Below are positions 9,499 to 21,992 of a stretch of DNA of 60,000 nucleotides, in pieces. Numbering within the stretch: position 1 is the stretch's first letter; each line of letters opens with the position of its first letter. This DNA is from Cryptomeria japonica (taxonomy: Eukaryota; Streptophyta; Pinopsida; Cupressales; Cupressaceae): positions 151,737,048 through 151,797,047 of the forward strand of contig NC_081407.1 in the NCBI RefSeq assembly GCF_030272615.1, written 5' to 3'. Under the pieces are notes generated by a model. That model was not told the origin of the DNA. It searched no databases and was given only the letters and a program-made list of their open reading frames with translations. Made by a program: the position numbers and the translations under genes.

Positions 9499-11408
9499 AA
9501 AACTTCATATTCAAATTCTAAATTTTCTAAATTTTAAATTCTAACTTTTATAATTCCTTATGCTAAATATTATGAGCTAACCTAGTATACTTTTAAGCAA
9601 CATGTTACCATGTCATGATAGTTATTTTTTGTTATGCACTAGAAAACATCAAAAGGATGATCAAAATAATTAGAGTGTAATAGATTTCAATCTGTACTTG
9701 CAAAAACAAATGTCTGGTTGCAGAAAAAAGGCATTAGATTAAAGCCTTTCAAAATAAGATCAGAGGAAGATATTGTTGGGTCTTTAGGGAAGAAATCAAA
9801 ATTAAGGACCATGAACAAAGAAGGTCCTTCCACTTCTAAGAAAGGTTGTAAGCTCAAGTTTAGGGTGGGAAAACAGATAAAGAAAGATAAAGATGAAACA
9901 CCTCCACTGAAGCAAGTAGATGTCATGGAACTTGATGAGGAGCGGAACCTAAAGAAGAGGCACAAGAAGAAAATATCTTAAAGCCTCCTTTGGAAGTGGG
10001 TCAAACATCTACTCAAGAGATGACTTCTGAGGCTTCAACTCCTTAAGTCATTGTAGGTTCTCCTATTTGTTCCACTAGACCCTTGGTCACTACTATTTCC
10101 AATGCTACTCCTATTAGCTCAACTGAGGCTATCTTGGATACACCTCAAGATAATGTGACCAATATTTTTGGTTCTCTTTCCTCTTTTCCAAGTTTTTCAG
10201 AAGTAACAAATACCATCCTTGATGAAGCATATATAGATTTTGATACATTCATGTCCAAATCTCTCCCAAGCACATCAGCTATAGAAGTTTCCTCTGTTAG
10301 TAATGACTCATATAGTCTATTATATATGCTTCAATTTATCAACAAGATATGTCAGTTCAGACTACAATGGCTTGCATATAAGCAACTTTCACTCTCCTTC
10401 CTTGGTTACATTCAATAGCCCCAAAAAGGAAGAAGCATTTCATCTCCCCAAATGATTTTTATTTTGAGTAATTGGTACCTCCTAAACCCAAAGGAGTTAA
10501 GAAATCAAAAACTCTATGAAGGATCAAGGTAGATGAATCAAGGAATAAGTACATTTAAATTGCCATTCCTCCTCAAGGCTACTCAAGACATGAAATTCAA
10601 GATACAAATTATGAGATTAGGAGAATTGATCTCGGGAAGAAAACTCATGAGAGTGCCAAGGAGGATTTTCAATCAAGACTCCAAGCCTTGATTGAGAGAT
10701 ATAACAGGGACAAAGAAGCAAAGGAAAAGCTCAAACTCCAAGTTGAATAACTCACTGTTATGATATGTAAGATCACTCAATCTTCTCAAATGATTGACCT
10801 TGTTGGCTCCTAAATTGACGAATAGGTTGTGAAAAGGGTTGAGCAAATTGTGGTACATGGAAAAGAAATGGCTGAGTCGGTAGATATAATTTTGTCCCAG
10901 GGAACTCATCTTTTGAGTTCAACAGTGAAATTGTTAGATAACCTTGATAGTGTGAAATCCCAGTTGGATCAAACACTAGATCATCTATCACATGGAATTC
11001 AGGAACAAAAAAAAGGCCTTGATGTTTAGCTCAAGATTGAATATTTTGATTTAGATGTACTTGTAGATAGTAAAGTGATTCCCAGTCGACAGATGTATGT
11101 TGAACAATAGGAGGCCTTGGAATACAAAATGGATGCATTTGAACAACTAGTCAAAGAAATTCGAAAGTGTTAGAAAGATTTCAGTGAGAAAAGGCTTGAA
11201 AACATAAAAAAAAATTGTGAATTTCCATGTAAACTAGTTGATGAAGATCAAAAGCTTTTACTAAATGATACCATTATCCAATAATTTAGTCTATTAGTTA
11301 GCATGGAAATGGATAAGGAAGACTTATCACTTCCTTCTATTGACAAACTACTAGATTTTCAGTTGATCTTGGATAATTTGAAATCTCTTCTTAAGAAACA
11401 CAAAAAGG
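9499..11408 (+). pseudogene. decayed coiled-coil ORF, 5' part (split by copia B)
   Basis: The plus strand shows long open pieces in changing frames with scattered stops: a lysine-rich basic segment (9,718-9,981, ending KKRHKKK), a Ser/Thr-rich segment (10,083-10,418) and then, from about 10,640, a long amphipathic helical region (10,829-11,029 is open; EQIVVHGKEMAESVDIIL). It ends in KKHKK at the copia B target site. The start is not visible. I do not recognise the family; basic, low-complexity and coiled-coil order recalls the extra ORFs of some plant retroelements, but a host gene fragment is possible. Confidence 0.5.
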
Positions 11409-12640
11409 TGTTAGACAGTTCAAATAGCCAAAAGACAACTGAGAGAGGGGGGGGGGGGGGGTGAATTAGTTGTCACCATATTACCAGAACCTTAAGCAAC
11501 TAAAACTTTAATATCGGAACCCAAAAGATCAATACCTGAATGCATAAACCAAATACCAAAATAGCAAATAAATCAATTAAGCATAAGCAATAATCAGAGA
11601 AAAAATACCATCCACATGACACCAAGATTTATGCGTGGAAAACTCGATAAAGGGAAAAACTATGGTGGGAAGCCTACCCACAGTCAGATAATACTTCTGC
11701 AGTAAGTATGTGAATTACAATTGAGGAGCCTACACTTGCAGGAAGGCCAACAGCCTAGAGCATGTTGCTCATCAAAAAAGGAGTCTCACTGACTACATAG
11801 AAATCCAGACTACAATCTAGAAGAAGTAATGAACTGCAAAGATAACATCTCCTATGCCTGAATACAGTTCCAATTAAGCTCAATACTGGAGGACTAAATC
11901 CTCTTACGTAAACCCAATTCGATCACCAATGATTTACCAAATCCTCTGTTTGAATGATTAATACATCATTCACTCCTCACATCCCATATCCCATTCCCTG
12001 ATGATCTACAACAAGATCTTACATCATATACATACAAACCATCGACCATAAACAATAAGGTCAACCACCGGATAATAAAAAAATTACATAATTACAAAAC
12101 ATGTCAGCCAAAGACCAAATAAATAATATCCAACCCATAAGACATTTCGGAAACACATCAAGAGGTCCAATCCACACATTACATTAAGTCGGTCCATAAC
12201 CTAGATACACCGGGACCCAATATAGGTCCATACACATTAAAGCAATGATCCTAATCAATCAAGTCTCTAACATGATCACCATCAACATCCTGAATCTTCA
12301 CTAGAAACCGCACCAACACCACTTATGCATATCATCAAAGAATCTTCAACAAAGCTTTGCCAGTGAAACCCTCGCCGGAACCATAAACCAAGATTTCTAG
12401 CAAACATGATAGCATCTGATCACCAGATCAAAACCAACTAACTGAACATGAATTAGAGTAGCATGAATAATCCAATTCCATAACCCAAACATACCGAATC
12501 ATGCCAGATCCAAACCAATCAGAAACCAAACAACCTATCGGGACCAGAAGGATGTCGGTAAAGCATCCAAAATAACTAGTATCGATATCAATGACGAAAC
12601 ATCAATGCAACACATAATCAATTCCTCCAAATAACCAACA
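11409..12640 (-). repeat. 3' LTR of copia B
   Basis: 1,232 bp, TGTTGG at 12,640 to CTAACA at 11,409 on the minus strand. It contains a run of 17 G at 11,445-11,461 (plus strand), where the 5' LTR has a broken G-tract, so replication slippage or assembly error is possible there. Confidence 0.9.
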
Positions 12641-12930
12641 ATCTCCCCCTTTGGCATTGATGGCAACACTAGATGTGAAAAACATCCAAGTGCCAAGAAA
12701 TGCCAAACATGTCTCCCCCAATGGAAGATAGCCAACAATCTCCCACTCAAAGATATAGCAATGAAGTTCTAAAACAAAGACGAAACTCCCCCTATGAATG
12801 ATATCTCTGTAAAAACTCTGTTTTTCACATATGTCTCTCCCCCTTTGACATCAATGCCATAAATTTGACATAAATATCAAAGCAAAAACATAAACCACTA
12901 AAACACAAGGCTAACTACTCCCCCTAAGCA
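12641..12930 (-). other. polypurine tracts of copia B
   Basis: Directly upstream (minus strand) of the 3' LTR lies AAAGGGGGAGAT, the primer for plus-strand DNA synthesis. Further AGGGGGAG-type tracts recur at about 12,715, 12,786, 12,836 and 12,918. The one at 12,836 repeats more of the PPT context (GACAxCAATGCC-like). Serial PPTs are a known trait of Sirevirus-type copia elements. Confidence 0.65.
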
Positions 12931-13006
12931 GTAGCATCCCCACATCAATGTTGAAATGAATAAAATCTCTGATAATGCATAATGAACTAATGCCAAATAA
13001 CATCAA

Positions 13007-13800
13007 TCAAATTTTTTTCGGAGGGGCAGAAACCCCTAATCTATCTCTCAGGTACTCAAATGATTCCTTAAGCAAAGGTTTAGTGAAAATATCTGCAATC
13101 TGTTCTTTAGTGTTCACATAAACCAATCTAACTTCATTTTCTTCCACCTTCTCCTTCAAAAAGTTATACTTGATAGATATGTCCAATGCAATGCAGCAAT
13201 GCAATGCTATTGGTCCAATGCAATGCACTTTAATATCCTTCAACATTTGCTTCATCTATAGAACCTATGTATAGTTAGTAGCAGCAACAACATACTCAGC
13301 TTCAACAATAGATAAAGAAGTACATGATTGTTTCTTGCTGATCCATGAAACCAACTTCTTTCCAAGAAAGAAAGCTCCACCAGAATTACTTTTCTGATCA
13401 TCAACATCACCAACCCAATCTGCATTTGTATATGCACATATAAAGTAAAGTCATCATCCTTAGGGTACCACAAACCATATTCAGATGTACCTTGTAAGTA
13501 TCTAAAAATTCTTTTCACTGCACTCTCATGATTCTCTCTAGGATCACTCTGATATCTAGATGCAATACAAACAACATTCATTATGTCAGGCCTAGTCTGA
13601 GTCAAATATAGCAGACCTCCAATCATAGATTTGTATCTTGTAGGATTTACCGACGCAGAAACATCTTTCCTTGTCAATTTATCAGTTGTGACCATATGAG
13701 TACTTACCAGTTTAAAATCTACCATACCAAATTTCTTCAACAATTCCCTAGCATACTTAGTTTGATAGATGAAAATACCTTTATTAGTCTGAGTAATCTA
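13007..13800 (-). pseudogene. copia B RNase H and end of RT
   Basis: Two open pieces on the minus strand (13,743-13,252 and 13,255-13,007). The first contains the end of RT with LLYLTQTRPDIMNVV and YLQGTSEYGLWY; a frameshift then scrambles the RNase H core, whose residues reappear in another frame. The second ends with the usual C-terminal signature EQIADIFTKPL. RNase H removes RNA from the RNA-DNA hybrid during reverse transcription. At least two frameshifts are present, so no product is expected. Confidence 0.85.
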
Positions 13801-15390
13801 CAAACCAAAGAAAAAATTCATTTCCCCAATCATAGATATTTCAAATTCTTTCTCCATATTCTTAGAAAAGTCCATGCACAACTTATCTTCACCTCCAAAA
13901 ATGATATCAACAACAAATACTTCAATAATTAGTATATCATCATCAGTGACCTTACAATATAGATTATTGTCAGCATTCCCTTTAGTGAATCCAAGTTTCA
14001 AAATATATTTATCTAACCTTGCACACCAAGCTCTAGGTGCCTGTTTGAATCCATATAAAGCTTTACTTAGCCTGCAAACCATGTTTGTATCATCTGAAAG
14101 TGAAAAACCATCAGGTTTCTCAATATAAACTTCCTCATCAAGATCCCCATTCAAAAATGCACACTTAACATCCATCTGATAAACCTTGTAGTTTTTATGT
14201 GCAACATAGGCAAGAAATAATCTTACAGCTTCAATCCTACCTACAGGTGCAAAATTTTCACCATAATCAATTCCTTCCTTGTGAGAATATCCTTTACAAA
14301 CCAATCTATCTTTGTTCCTTACAACTTGTCCATCTTCATTCAATTTATTTCTAAAAACCCATTTAGTTCCAATAACATTCTTATTTTTAGGCCGGGGAAC
14401 TAAAGTCCATGTGTTATTTTTCTCAATCTGATCTAATTCTTCTTCCATAGCTTTCATCCAACATTCATATTTACATGCTTCAATTACTGATACCGGTTTA
14501 AATTGAGAAATTAAACATACCTCATTAGAAGTCAGTCTTCTTCTTGTCATCACTCCATTGTTCTTATCCGCAATGATTTGATCTTCTGAATGATTCAAAC
14601 TCACATACCTAGGAGTCTTTTGACTCTCTATTCCTCTTCTTGGTTCTTCAGTTATTGTTGAATTTTCTAATACTGTTAGAGTAATTGGTTCAACATTATG
14701 TTCCACTAAAGGTGCTGCCGGTTCAGTTATGATCATTTCCACTGCTGGTTCTTGTTCATAAACTCTTATTTGACTTCTATTCATCTCATCCACCTTGACA
14801 TTAGTACTCTCCACAATTCTTTGCACTCTCTTGTTATAACATCTATATGCTTTGCTTTCATTAGAATAACTAAGAAAAATTCCTTCATCACATCTAAGAT
14901 CAAATTTTCCAATGATATCATCTCTCCTGATATAACATTTACTACCAAATATTATGAAATACTTAACTATAGGTGTATTGCCAAACCGTAATTCATAAGG
15001 TGTCTTACCAGTTTCTCCTTTGATATGTACTCTGTTGAATATATAAACCATTGTGCTCACTGCTTCTCTCCAGTAGATATGAGGTAGACTAGCTTCCATC
15101 ATCATTGTTCTAGCAGCATCCAAGATAGTTATGTTCTTCCTTTCCACAACTCCATTTTGTTGAGGTGTTCGAGAAGCAGAAAATTGTCTCCTTATACCAT
15201 GCTTCTCACAAAAGTTAGTAAACTCACCAGATGTGAATTCTCCACCATGATCTAACCTTAAACATTTAATCTTCAATCCTATCTTTGTCTCAACTTTAGC
15301 TTTAAAGATTTTAAACTTTTCAAAATCCTCATATTTCTCCCTTAAAAAAGTAACCCACATCATTTTAGAATAATCATCAATGATTAGCAT
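13798..15390 (-). pseudogene. copia B integrase and reverse transcriptase
   Basis: A 530-codon open stretch. The integrase core comes first: second Asp in RLDHGGEF, Glu in NGVVERKN, with the first Asp in a TDLCGP motif just upstream of the ORF. RT follows, with [11 protein letters not shown], the [12 protein letters not shown] block and [12 protein letters not shown]. The YVDD box is changed to FVVD: the first catalytic Asp is a Val codon at 13,909-13,911, which should abolish polymerisation. The length and order are normal for copia. Confidence 0.9.
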
Positions 15391-16234
15391 AAAATATCTA
15401 TCACCTTGAAAACTTTTAACTCTAGTAGGGCCACATAAATCAGTATGAATAAGATCAAGAACATCATTTGATTTATCTTGTATACTCCTAAAAGAGGTTC
15501 TGACCTATTTACCCATTTGACATTCTTTACATACTGGATTATAGGGCTTCACAATTTTAGGTATATCTCTAATTGCTTAAGTTGAACTGATCTTTACAAT
15601 GCAATCAAAATTCACATGACATGGCCTTTTATGCCATAGCCAACTCTCATCAATTTGTGCAATCAAACATGTCTTCTCACCGGAATTTAAATGAAATATA
15701 TTACCTTTTGTCTGTGTACTGGTTGTAATCTCCAAACTAGATCTATTAATTATTTTGCATTTTCCATCCTTGAACTGTAATTGAAATCCCTTATCCACCA
15801 ATTGTCCTACACTCAAAATATTATGCCTTAAACTTTCAACATAATAAATGTTGTCAGTATTGTGCTTACCATCTAATGATATAGTTCATTTTCCCTTGAT
15901 CATACATGCTTTGTCATCTCCAAATCTAACCAGACCACCATCAAATTATTACAAAGATAGAAACTTCCCTTTATCTCCAGTCATATGATGTGAACATCCA
16001 TTGTCAATTACCCATTCATCGTTAATCTTCGATTTCAGCAGCAAGTGCCTTCTCTTCAGGTACATTCTCTTCTAGTTCCAGAACATCTTCTTTGATAGCC
16101 AGGAACACCCATTCCTTTCCATTGTCGGAACCACTAGTAGAGTCTTTTGTTGGTTCATCATTAGAATCAGTCACACCTTCCTCATCCACTATGTAGCATT
16201 ATCTATCTTTTTTTTTCCTGTACTTATACTTGTT
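15391..16234 (-). pseudogene. copia B protease and integrase zinc region, broken
   Basis: The minus strand encodes, in several frames, a protease motif of the DxGCSHHMTG type (here Asp-Asn-Gly) at about 15,960-16,020, a conserved NILSVGQLVDKGF segment, and the pre-integrase His-Cys region (15,816-15,577 plus downstream, LWHKRPCHVNFD and CxxC at about 15,510). At least three stops or frameshifts separate these parts. Protease processes Gag-Pol and the His-Cys part binds zinc. Confidence 0.75.
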
Positions 16235-17190
16235 CTAATATCCAGGGTTAGGCTTAAAAGATCTGTTAGCCCTCTCTTCAAATCTTGAGTTCCTTTCAGG
16301 ATATTTAGATGCAAAATGACCAATCTTATTACATGTAAAATTTTTAAAAGGTTCTTTTCCTTCATACTTACTTCCTACCAGTCCTTTAGGTACTCTTCTA
16401 GCAAATAGGGCTTCAAGTTTCACAAATTCTTCATGTTCTCTCTTCATATCATCCAATTCTCTTGCATATAAAGATTTCCAATCTTGCTTTCTGGTTGATG
16501 ATGCAGATGCATGAAAAGCAGGTTCAGTCTTCATAGATCCAGAAGGTCCAAATTCTTCAATCTCAAAAGAAGATAATTTCCCAGCCAAGGTATCTCTATT
16601 GATAGAGGTATTAGCCATTGATCTCAATTCGTTAATTGCAGTAGCCTTCATCTTGTAAGCTGGTGGTAAAACTCTCAGAACTTTAGAAACAATTTCATCT
16701 TCACTTAGAGTTCCACCACAACATTGAATTCCCATAACAATCTCATTTACCCTTTCCATGAATGCAGTAATCCTTTCATCTTCTTCCATTTTTAGATTTT
16801 CATATCTCACCCAGTAACCATCAAGTTTAGCAATCTTCATAGTAGGATCACCTTCATTAAGGGTCTCCAACTTATCCCATATAGCCTTTGTAGATGATTT
16901 GTCAGTTAATCCCATTATTTATTGATCAAAAAGTGCACACAAGAGGGCTTCTTTTGCTCTACAATCATTCTCAGGCTCCTTATCTAATTTTTCCAGAGTA
17001 GGATTTCTAGATGTCGGATTATGAGGTGTAACACCATTCTGTGTGATCTCCCAAATCTCCTTACCGAAACATCTCAGATGAGTCTCCATCTGAATCTTCC
17101 ATACTGTATAATTTGTTCTATCAAGCCTAGGAATATCTCTTCGAAAGATAGCTCTAGATGAACTGAACTGTTAGTCATCATAGGATCTTC
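16235..17190 (-). pseudogene. copia B Gag
   Basis: The C-terminal 226 codons (16,915-16,235) are open; the N-terminal part continues upstream in the same frame after a TAA that directly precedes Met at 16,915. Typical copia Gag features are visible: IWDKLETLNEGD, the AFMERVNEIV helix and RVLPPAYKMK. The knuckle is damaged: CNKIGHFASKYPE keeps Cys, Gly and His but the last Cys is Tyr. It lies just downstream of the PBS. Confidence 0.85.
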
Positions 17191-17225
17191 CTCAAGTGGT
17201 TAAGCTTTCTGCAGAGAGTACTAGA

Positions 17226-17237
17226 GCTTTGATACCA
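17226..17237 (-). other. primer-binding site, copia B
   Basis: TGGTATCAAAGC on the minus strand, two bases from the LTR end at 17,240; matches initiator-Met tRNA sites with one change. Confidence 0.85.
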
Positions 17238-17239
17238 AT

Positions 17240-18477
17240 TGTTAGATAGTTCAAATAACCAGAAGACAACTAAGAGGGGGGGAGGGGGTGAATCAGTTGT
17301 CACTAGATTACCGAAACCTTAAGAAATTAAAACTTTAATACCAGAACCCAAAAGATCAATACCATAATGCATAAACCAAATACCAAAATAGTAGATAAAC
17401 CAATTAAGCATAAGCAATAATCAGAGAATAAATACCATCCACATGACACCAAGATTTATATGTGGAAAACCTAGTAAAGGGAAAAACCACGGTGGGAAGC
17501 CTACCCACCATCAGATAATACTTCTGAAGTAAGTATATGAATTACAATTGAGGGGCCTACACTTGCGGGAAGGAAAACAACCTAGAGCACATTGCTCATC
17601 ATAAAAGGAGTCTCACTAACTACATAGAAATCCAGACTAAATTCTGGAAGAAGGAATGAACTGCAAAGATAACATCTCCTAAGCTTGAATATAGTTCTAG
17701 TTAAGCTCAATACTGGAGGACTAAATCCTCTAACATAAACCCAATTTGATCACCAATGATCGACCAAATCCTCTGCTTGAATGATTATTACATTATTCAC
17801 TTCTTACATCCCATATCCCATTCCTTGATGATCTACAATGAGATCTTACATCATATATATACAAACCCTTGACCATAAACAATAAGTTCATCCACTAGAC
17901 AATAAAACAATTACATAATTACAAAACATGTCAGCCAAAGACTAAACAAAAAATATCCAACCCATAAGACATCTCGAAAACACATTGAGAGGTCCAATCC
18001 ACACGTTACATTAAGTCAGTCCATAACCTAGATACACCGGGACCCAATATAGGTCCATACACATTAAAGCAATGATCCCAACCAACCAAGTCTCGAACAT
18101 GATCATCATTAGCATCCTGAATCTTCACTAGAAGCTGCACCAACACCATTTATGCATATCATAAAAGAATCTTCAACAAATCTCTTGTGGTGAAACCCTC
18201 GTTGGAACCACAAACCAAGTTTTCTAGCAAACAGGATAGCATCTTATCACTATATCAAAACCAACTGACTGAACATGAATCAAATTAGCATGAATAAGAC
18301 AATTCCATAACCCAAACATACCAGAGCATACCAGATCATGTCAGATCCAAACCAACCAGAAACCAAACAACCTACCAGGACCAGAAGGATGTTGGTAAAG
18401 CATCCAAAACAGCTAGTGTTGACATCAATGACAAAACATCAATGCAACACATAATCAATTCCTCCAAATGGCCAACA
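17240..18477 (-). repeat. 5' LTR of copia B
   Basis: 1,238 bp, TGTTGGCC at 18,477 to CTAACA at 17,240. The conserved hairpin motif is at 17,461-17,491, with the CCACG arm intact and the CGTGG arm changed to TGTGG. Confidence 0.9.
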
Positions 18478-18482
18478 AAAGG

Positions 18483-18637
18483 GATGTGCCAGTATTGGCG
18501 ATTCAATCACCAGAGCTCATGCAATATCCTATTGTATAAGTGGACCTGATGAGTCACCAGTGAAAGAGGCCCTCAACAAGTTTGAGAAAAATCTGAAGAA
18601 GAATTTCGATGAAGATGAAGTGTCACCCAACACTTAG
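18483..18637 (+). pseudogene. coiled-coil ORF, 3' end (after copia B)
   Basis: This is the continuation of the ORF that ends at 11,408. Joining across the target duplication keeps the frame: Lys-Lys, then Gly-Cys-Ala, through an acidic C-terminus (KEALNKFEKNLKKNFDEDE) to a TAG at 18,635-18,637. The last 50 codons contain no stop, which shows that this was translated sequence before copia B landed. Confidence 0.65.
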
Positions 18638-19591
18638 CATTTTTCATGTATTAGTTTTAATGTTGTTGATTGCATTTTGTTTTCGACAATTTAGATGTCT
18701 ACTTTTACATATATAGTTTTCATGTCAAGTTAGTTGTAGGTTTCCTATTTTTTCTCATAATATAAAGGAGATATTTCATTGTAAATACCTATCTTTTCGC
18801 TAATGCATCAAAACGTTTTTGGATTGGAGAGCTATCATAGACTTTGTGCTTGTAGTGAAAATATGAAATTCTTTCAATAAAGAAATAGAATTTGTTCTCC
18901 AATCTTTGTTTTGGAAGCACTTTGTGGTATGCGAGAGTGTTCTTATGTCATTCTTATCATACTATCTTTAAAAATTGAATTGTGTATTGTGAGAAGTTAT
19001 TTAGTTAAAAGCTGAAATGGTGAAGTCTTGTAGACTTTGTTCTATAATATTTTATTGTGAATTAGTTATTGGTGATTGTTAACAAGTTAGAGACTTTCTT
19101 TTGTACTAAGTTATCTATTTAGAGTAGGAATATTGTGGTATATGTGTATGAATTTGAGCTACTCGTATATCGCAAAATAAGTTTCATAAATCAATAAAAG
19201 AAAAGATCATAAAAGACTTTTGGCTTACAATGGTCTTATTAGTTTTTAAAGAAACACCGGTACACATCTTGAGGTTATTATTTTGTTTAACTGGAAGTTT
19301 TATTAGTTATTATTTCTTAAATTACTATCTTGTGATAGCTATTGGTTGTAAAGGAAAAAGTCTACTCTAAAGTAAAAGAGTTAGACTAACACTTATTCTG
19401 GAAAAAGAGAATATAGTGATTATAATACCCTGGAATAGTTTAGGGGATAGAAGTAAATAGATACTAATTGTCTAGTTGCAATAAGAAGGTAGCCTCCCCT
19501 TTGTGAGGAGAGATTCAATCTCATTATACTTTTTGACAAGCATGATTGTTATGTCAAAAATCAACAATAGTCAAGTCCTGATTCTACTATA
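18638..19591. other. AT-rich stretch with possible poly(A) signal
   Basis: No coding similarity seen. An AATAAA at 18,876-18,881 lies about 240 bp after the stop of the coiled-coil ORF and could be its polyadenylation signal. The remainder is AT-rich and leads into the decayed gypsy RT. I found no LTR ends here. Confidence 0.35.
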
Positions 19592-20465
19592 GAGGTGGAA
19601 CAGGTAAACCTAGGAACTCCAAAACATCCAAACATGGTGAATATAGAGAAATGTTGCTCAGCTAAAGAAAATGAAAAATTTGTAAAGTTGCTACAATAAT
19701 ATGTTAATTTACTTCCTTACTCTTATGAGGATCTCAAGTCCTTTCACCCAAAGAAGATGAAGCATGATATACCATTAAAAACAAGATCTGTGCCTTTTCA
19801 TCAGAAGTAGAGGCAATATAACCCTAAGATTTCAGGTACTATTCTTTCTAAGATTCAAAAGATGTTGAATGCTCATATTATCTTTCCTATCCATCATTCT
19901 ACATGGATTGCCAACATTGTGCCTGTTCGGGAAAAGAATGGCAAAATCCGTATTTGTGTGAATTTTCAAAATTTGAATCAAGTATCATAAAAGGATAATT
20001 ATCCATTACTCATGATGGATTGGGTACTTCAAATAGTAACAGGTTTCCAGATACTATCCATGTTGGATGGTTTTTCAGGTTACAATCAGGTGGAAGTCAG
20101 TGAAAAAGACTAACACAAGACGACTTTCACCACACCTTGGGGTACTTTTTCTTACCACAAATTACCTTTTGATTTAATAAATGCATCACCACTTTGCAAC
20201 GAGCAATGGATTTGGCATTCCGAGATTATCTTGGTAAGATTAATGTTGTGTATCTTGATGATTTGACAGTGTTCTCAAAACAACATCAGGATCATTTCTC
20301 TCATCTACAAAAAATCTAGTTGAAGGATGTCAACAACATGGAATTTCTCTTAATCCTAAAAAGTAAATTTCTAGGGTAATAGAAGGTACGCTTCTTGGGT
20401 ATATAGTGTCTAAAGAAGGCATCAAGATTAATCCTGAGAGGGTTAAGTCTATTCAAAATTTATCT
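19592..20465 (+). pseudogene. Ty3/gypsy reverse transcriptase fragment
   Basis: The plus strand encodes, with several stops and at least one frameshift, the start of a Tat/Athila-like RT: a conserved leader (NMVNIEKCC), the LPYSYEDLKSF segment, STWIANIVPVREKNGKIRIC, LDGFSGYNQV, TTPWGTFSY and the catalytic box VVYLDDLTVFSK. It ends at about 20,465 within the region where LGHI/LGYI is followed by the connection domain. Later pol is missing; the next sequence is unrelated. Gag and protease are not found upstream. Confidence 0.8.
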
Positions 20466-20546
20466 TTAGGGTAAGTGCACAAAGATGGGAGACCAAAAAA
20501 GTGACAAAAAACCTTTTGGCCCCCATCAGACCTTATGGCGTGTGCA

Positions 20547-20600
20547 AAATAAGGCATGTGCCCTATTTTCTGCATTCCAAATAGGGTACATGCCTTATTT
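20547..20600. repeat. 22-bp inverted repeat (hairpin)
   Basis: Arms at 20,547-20,568 and 20,579-20,600 pair with one mismatch around a 10-base loop. It sits just inside the left end of the unrecognised unit and could be a subterminal repeat of a DNA transposon or a fold-back scrap. Confidence 0.7.
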
Positions 20601-20889
20601 GGTGTGCACCAAATAGCTAAAACAAAATAAAAAATAAAAATTCGACTTACATTCTCATTTTTTTTGTCAAGCCCATGGGTTGAGATGTGTTTTTTGCCTT
20701 CCAAACTACTCACACGAAATAGAAACACTGTTTTTGCTTCCAAAGGTGTGAGATCTTCATAAAAAAGGCACCACAATGTCAATGAGGTCAAAGAAGTATG
20801 TGTTTCTATTTCTTTACTCTCAATTTTTTTTAAACTATGGATTAAATTAGGTTTTTAAATTGAAACTTCTTCTAAATTTTAGGAATTTG

Positions 20890-21992
20890 AAATCCATATG
20901 AAAATATTGAAAACCCATCACCACCTCCTCATCAAGATCCTTGTGTAGAAGAGGCGGAGCCAACCCCTCCCCCAATTCCTAGATATCCCCTAGACACACA
21001 AGAAAATATATTAGGGAAAATTGAAAACAACAAAAAACAACTTGAGGAGTTGATAAATAGGCTTAAAGATCCCAATTCAACAACCTCTCATAGGAAAAGC
21101 CTTGTAGAGTCATTGGAATCTATTGTAGCTCATGTATGTTCAGTTAGTGGTCAAATTAATATGTGGTCCAACAAAAGAGAAGAACAAAAATTATTTTATG
21201 CAAACAAGTTATCATATGTTGCAGTAAAGAAAAAGATAATAAACAAAGTTGACTTGTGTGCACTTTTCATGGACTCTCGAATGAATCAACCATTACAACT
21301 TGGATGCAGGAGGTTCCCTATCCATTAATGCCACCACAAAGAGATACAGAATAACTTTTGCGATAGGTTTTGGATGGTTTTCAATCAAAAGCCATGTAAT
21401 AATCATGAGGTGCCTTAGTACTTTTTGAGGAAAAATCTATTGTGAGTTTGTCCTCAATGAGATCCCTAACTATTTAGACTACCTAAACTTCCAAGGTAGG
21501 GGTGGGGGATCCTCACACGATACAGAAGGGGCACAACGTGGCCCCAATGTTGCACTAAGACCCTTGGGTAGACCTATGTTGGAGCACATGACCATTCCTT
21601 CCATTGTGAAGGATAATGTCGAGGTGGATAATTTAGAGTCTATTAGCTTGCTGACTCAGATCCTCATGCAGTATGTCAAGCCTCTAGTACATGGTGATGA
21701 GGATGAATCTTAGAGGCCTCGAGTTCCATCCCACTACTGTTAGTCGTGCAGGGCTCTTTGCACTTATGATCCTAATAGTAGTTAGCATGTACCTACACAA
21801 CAACCATATGCTATAGAGGATATGGTTATGATAGAGTCTTTGTTGAGTGAAACATTTGGCATTGATATGCAGGTAAATTATAACAAGCTCATAAAAATTT
21901 GTTTACTAAATATTATTTTGAAGTGGTATGATAAATAAATTAGTACAATGATTGTGATAAAAATGTAGGGTCAGAGTGTCCATACTTCCTAT
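20890..21992 (+). pseudogene. unrecognised intron-containing gene, left exons
   Basis: The first exon-like region (about 20,890-21,872) encodes a Pro-rich start (EPTPPPIPRYP), a charged helix (KIENNKKQLEELINRLKDP), a segment open from 21,050 to 21,328, and, after a frame change and three stops, an acidic stretch ending at a GTAAAT donor (21,873). A second exon starts after TAG at 21,969 and runs in frame into the copia C target site at 21,992. I do not recognise the protein. A DNA-transposon accessory gene or a decayed host gene are both possible. Confidence 0.4.

Larger units (their letters stand above)
11409..18477 (-). mobile_element. copia B: complete Ty1/copia element, TSD AAAGG
   Basis: Both LTRs (11,409-12,640 and 17,240-18,477), PBS, gag, protease, integrase, RT, RNase H and PPT are visible on the minus strand, in copia order. 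The flanks carry a perfect 5-bp duplication, AAAGG, at 11,404-11,408 and 18,478-18,482. Removing the element and one TSD copy restores the frame of the coiled-coil ORF it interrupted. The LTRs differ at many sites (by eye roughly 8-10%), so the insertion is old. No frame is intact. Confidence 0.93.

Noticed and set aside
11445-11461. Run of 17 G as a functional G-quadruplex or telomere-like element
   Set aside because: A homopolymer in one LTR only; the other LTR has a shorter, interrupted tract, so slippage or sequencing error is simpler.
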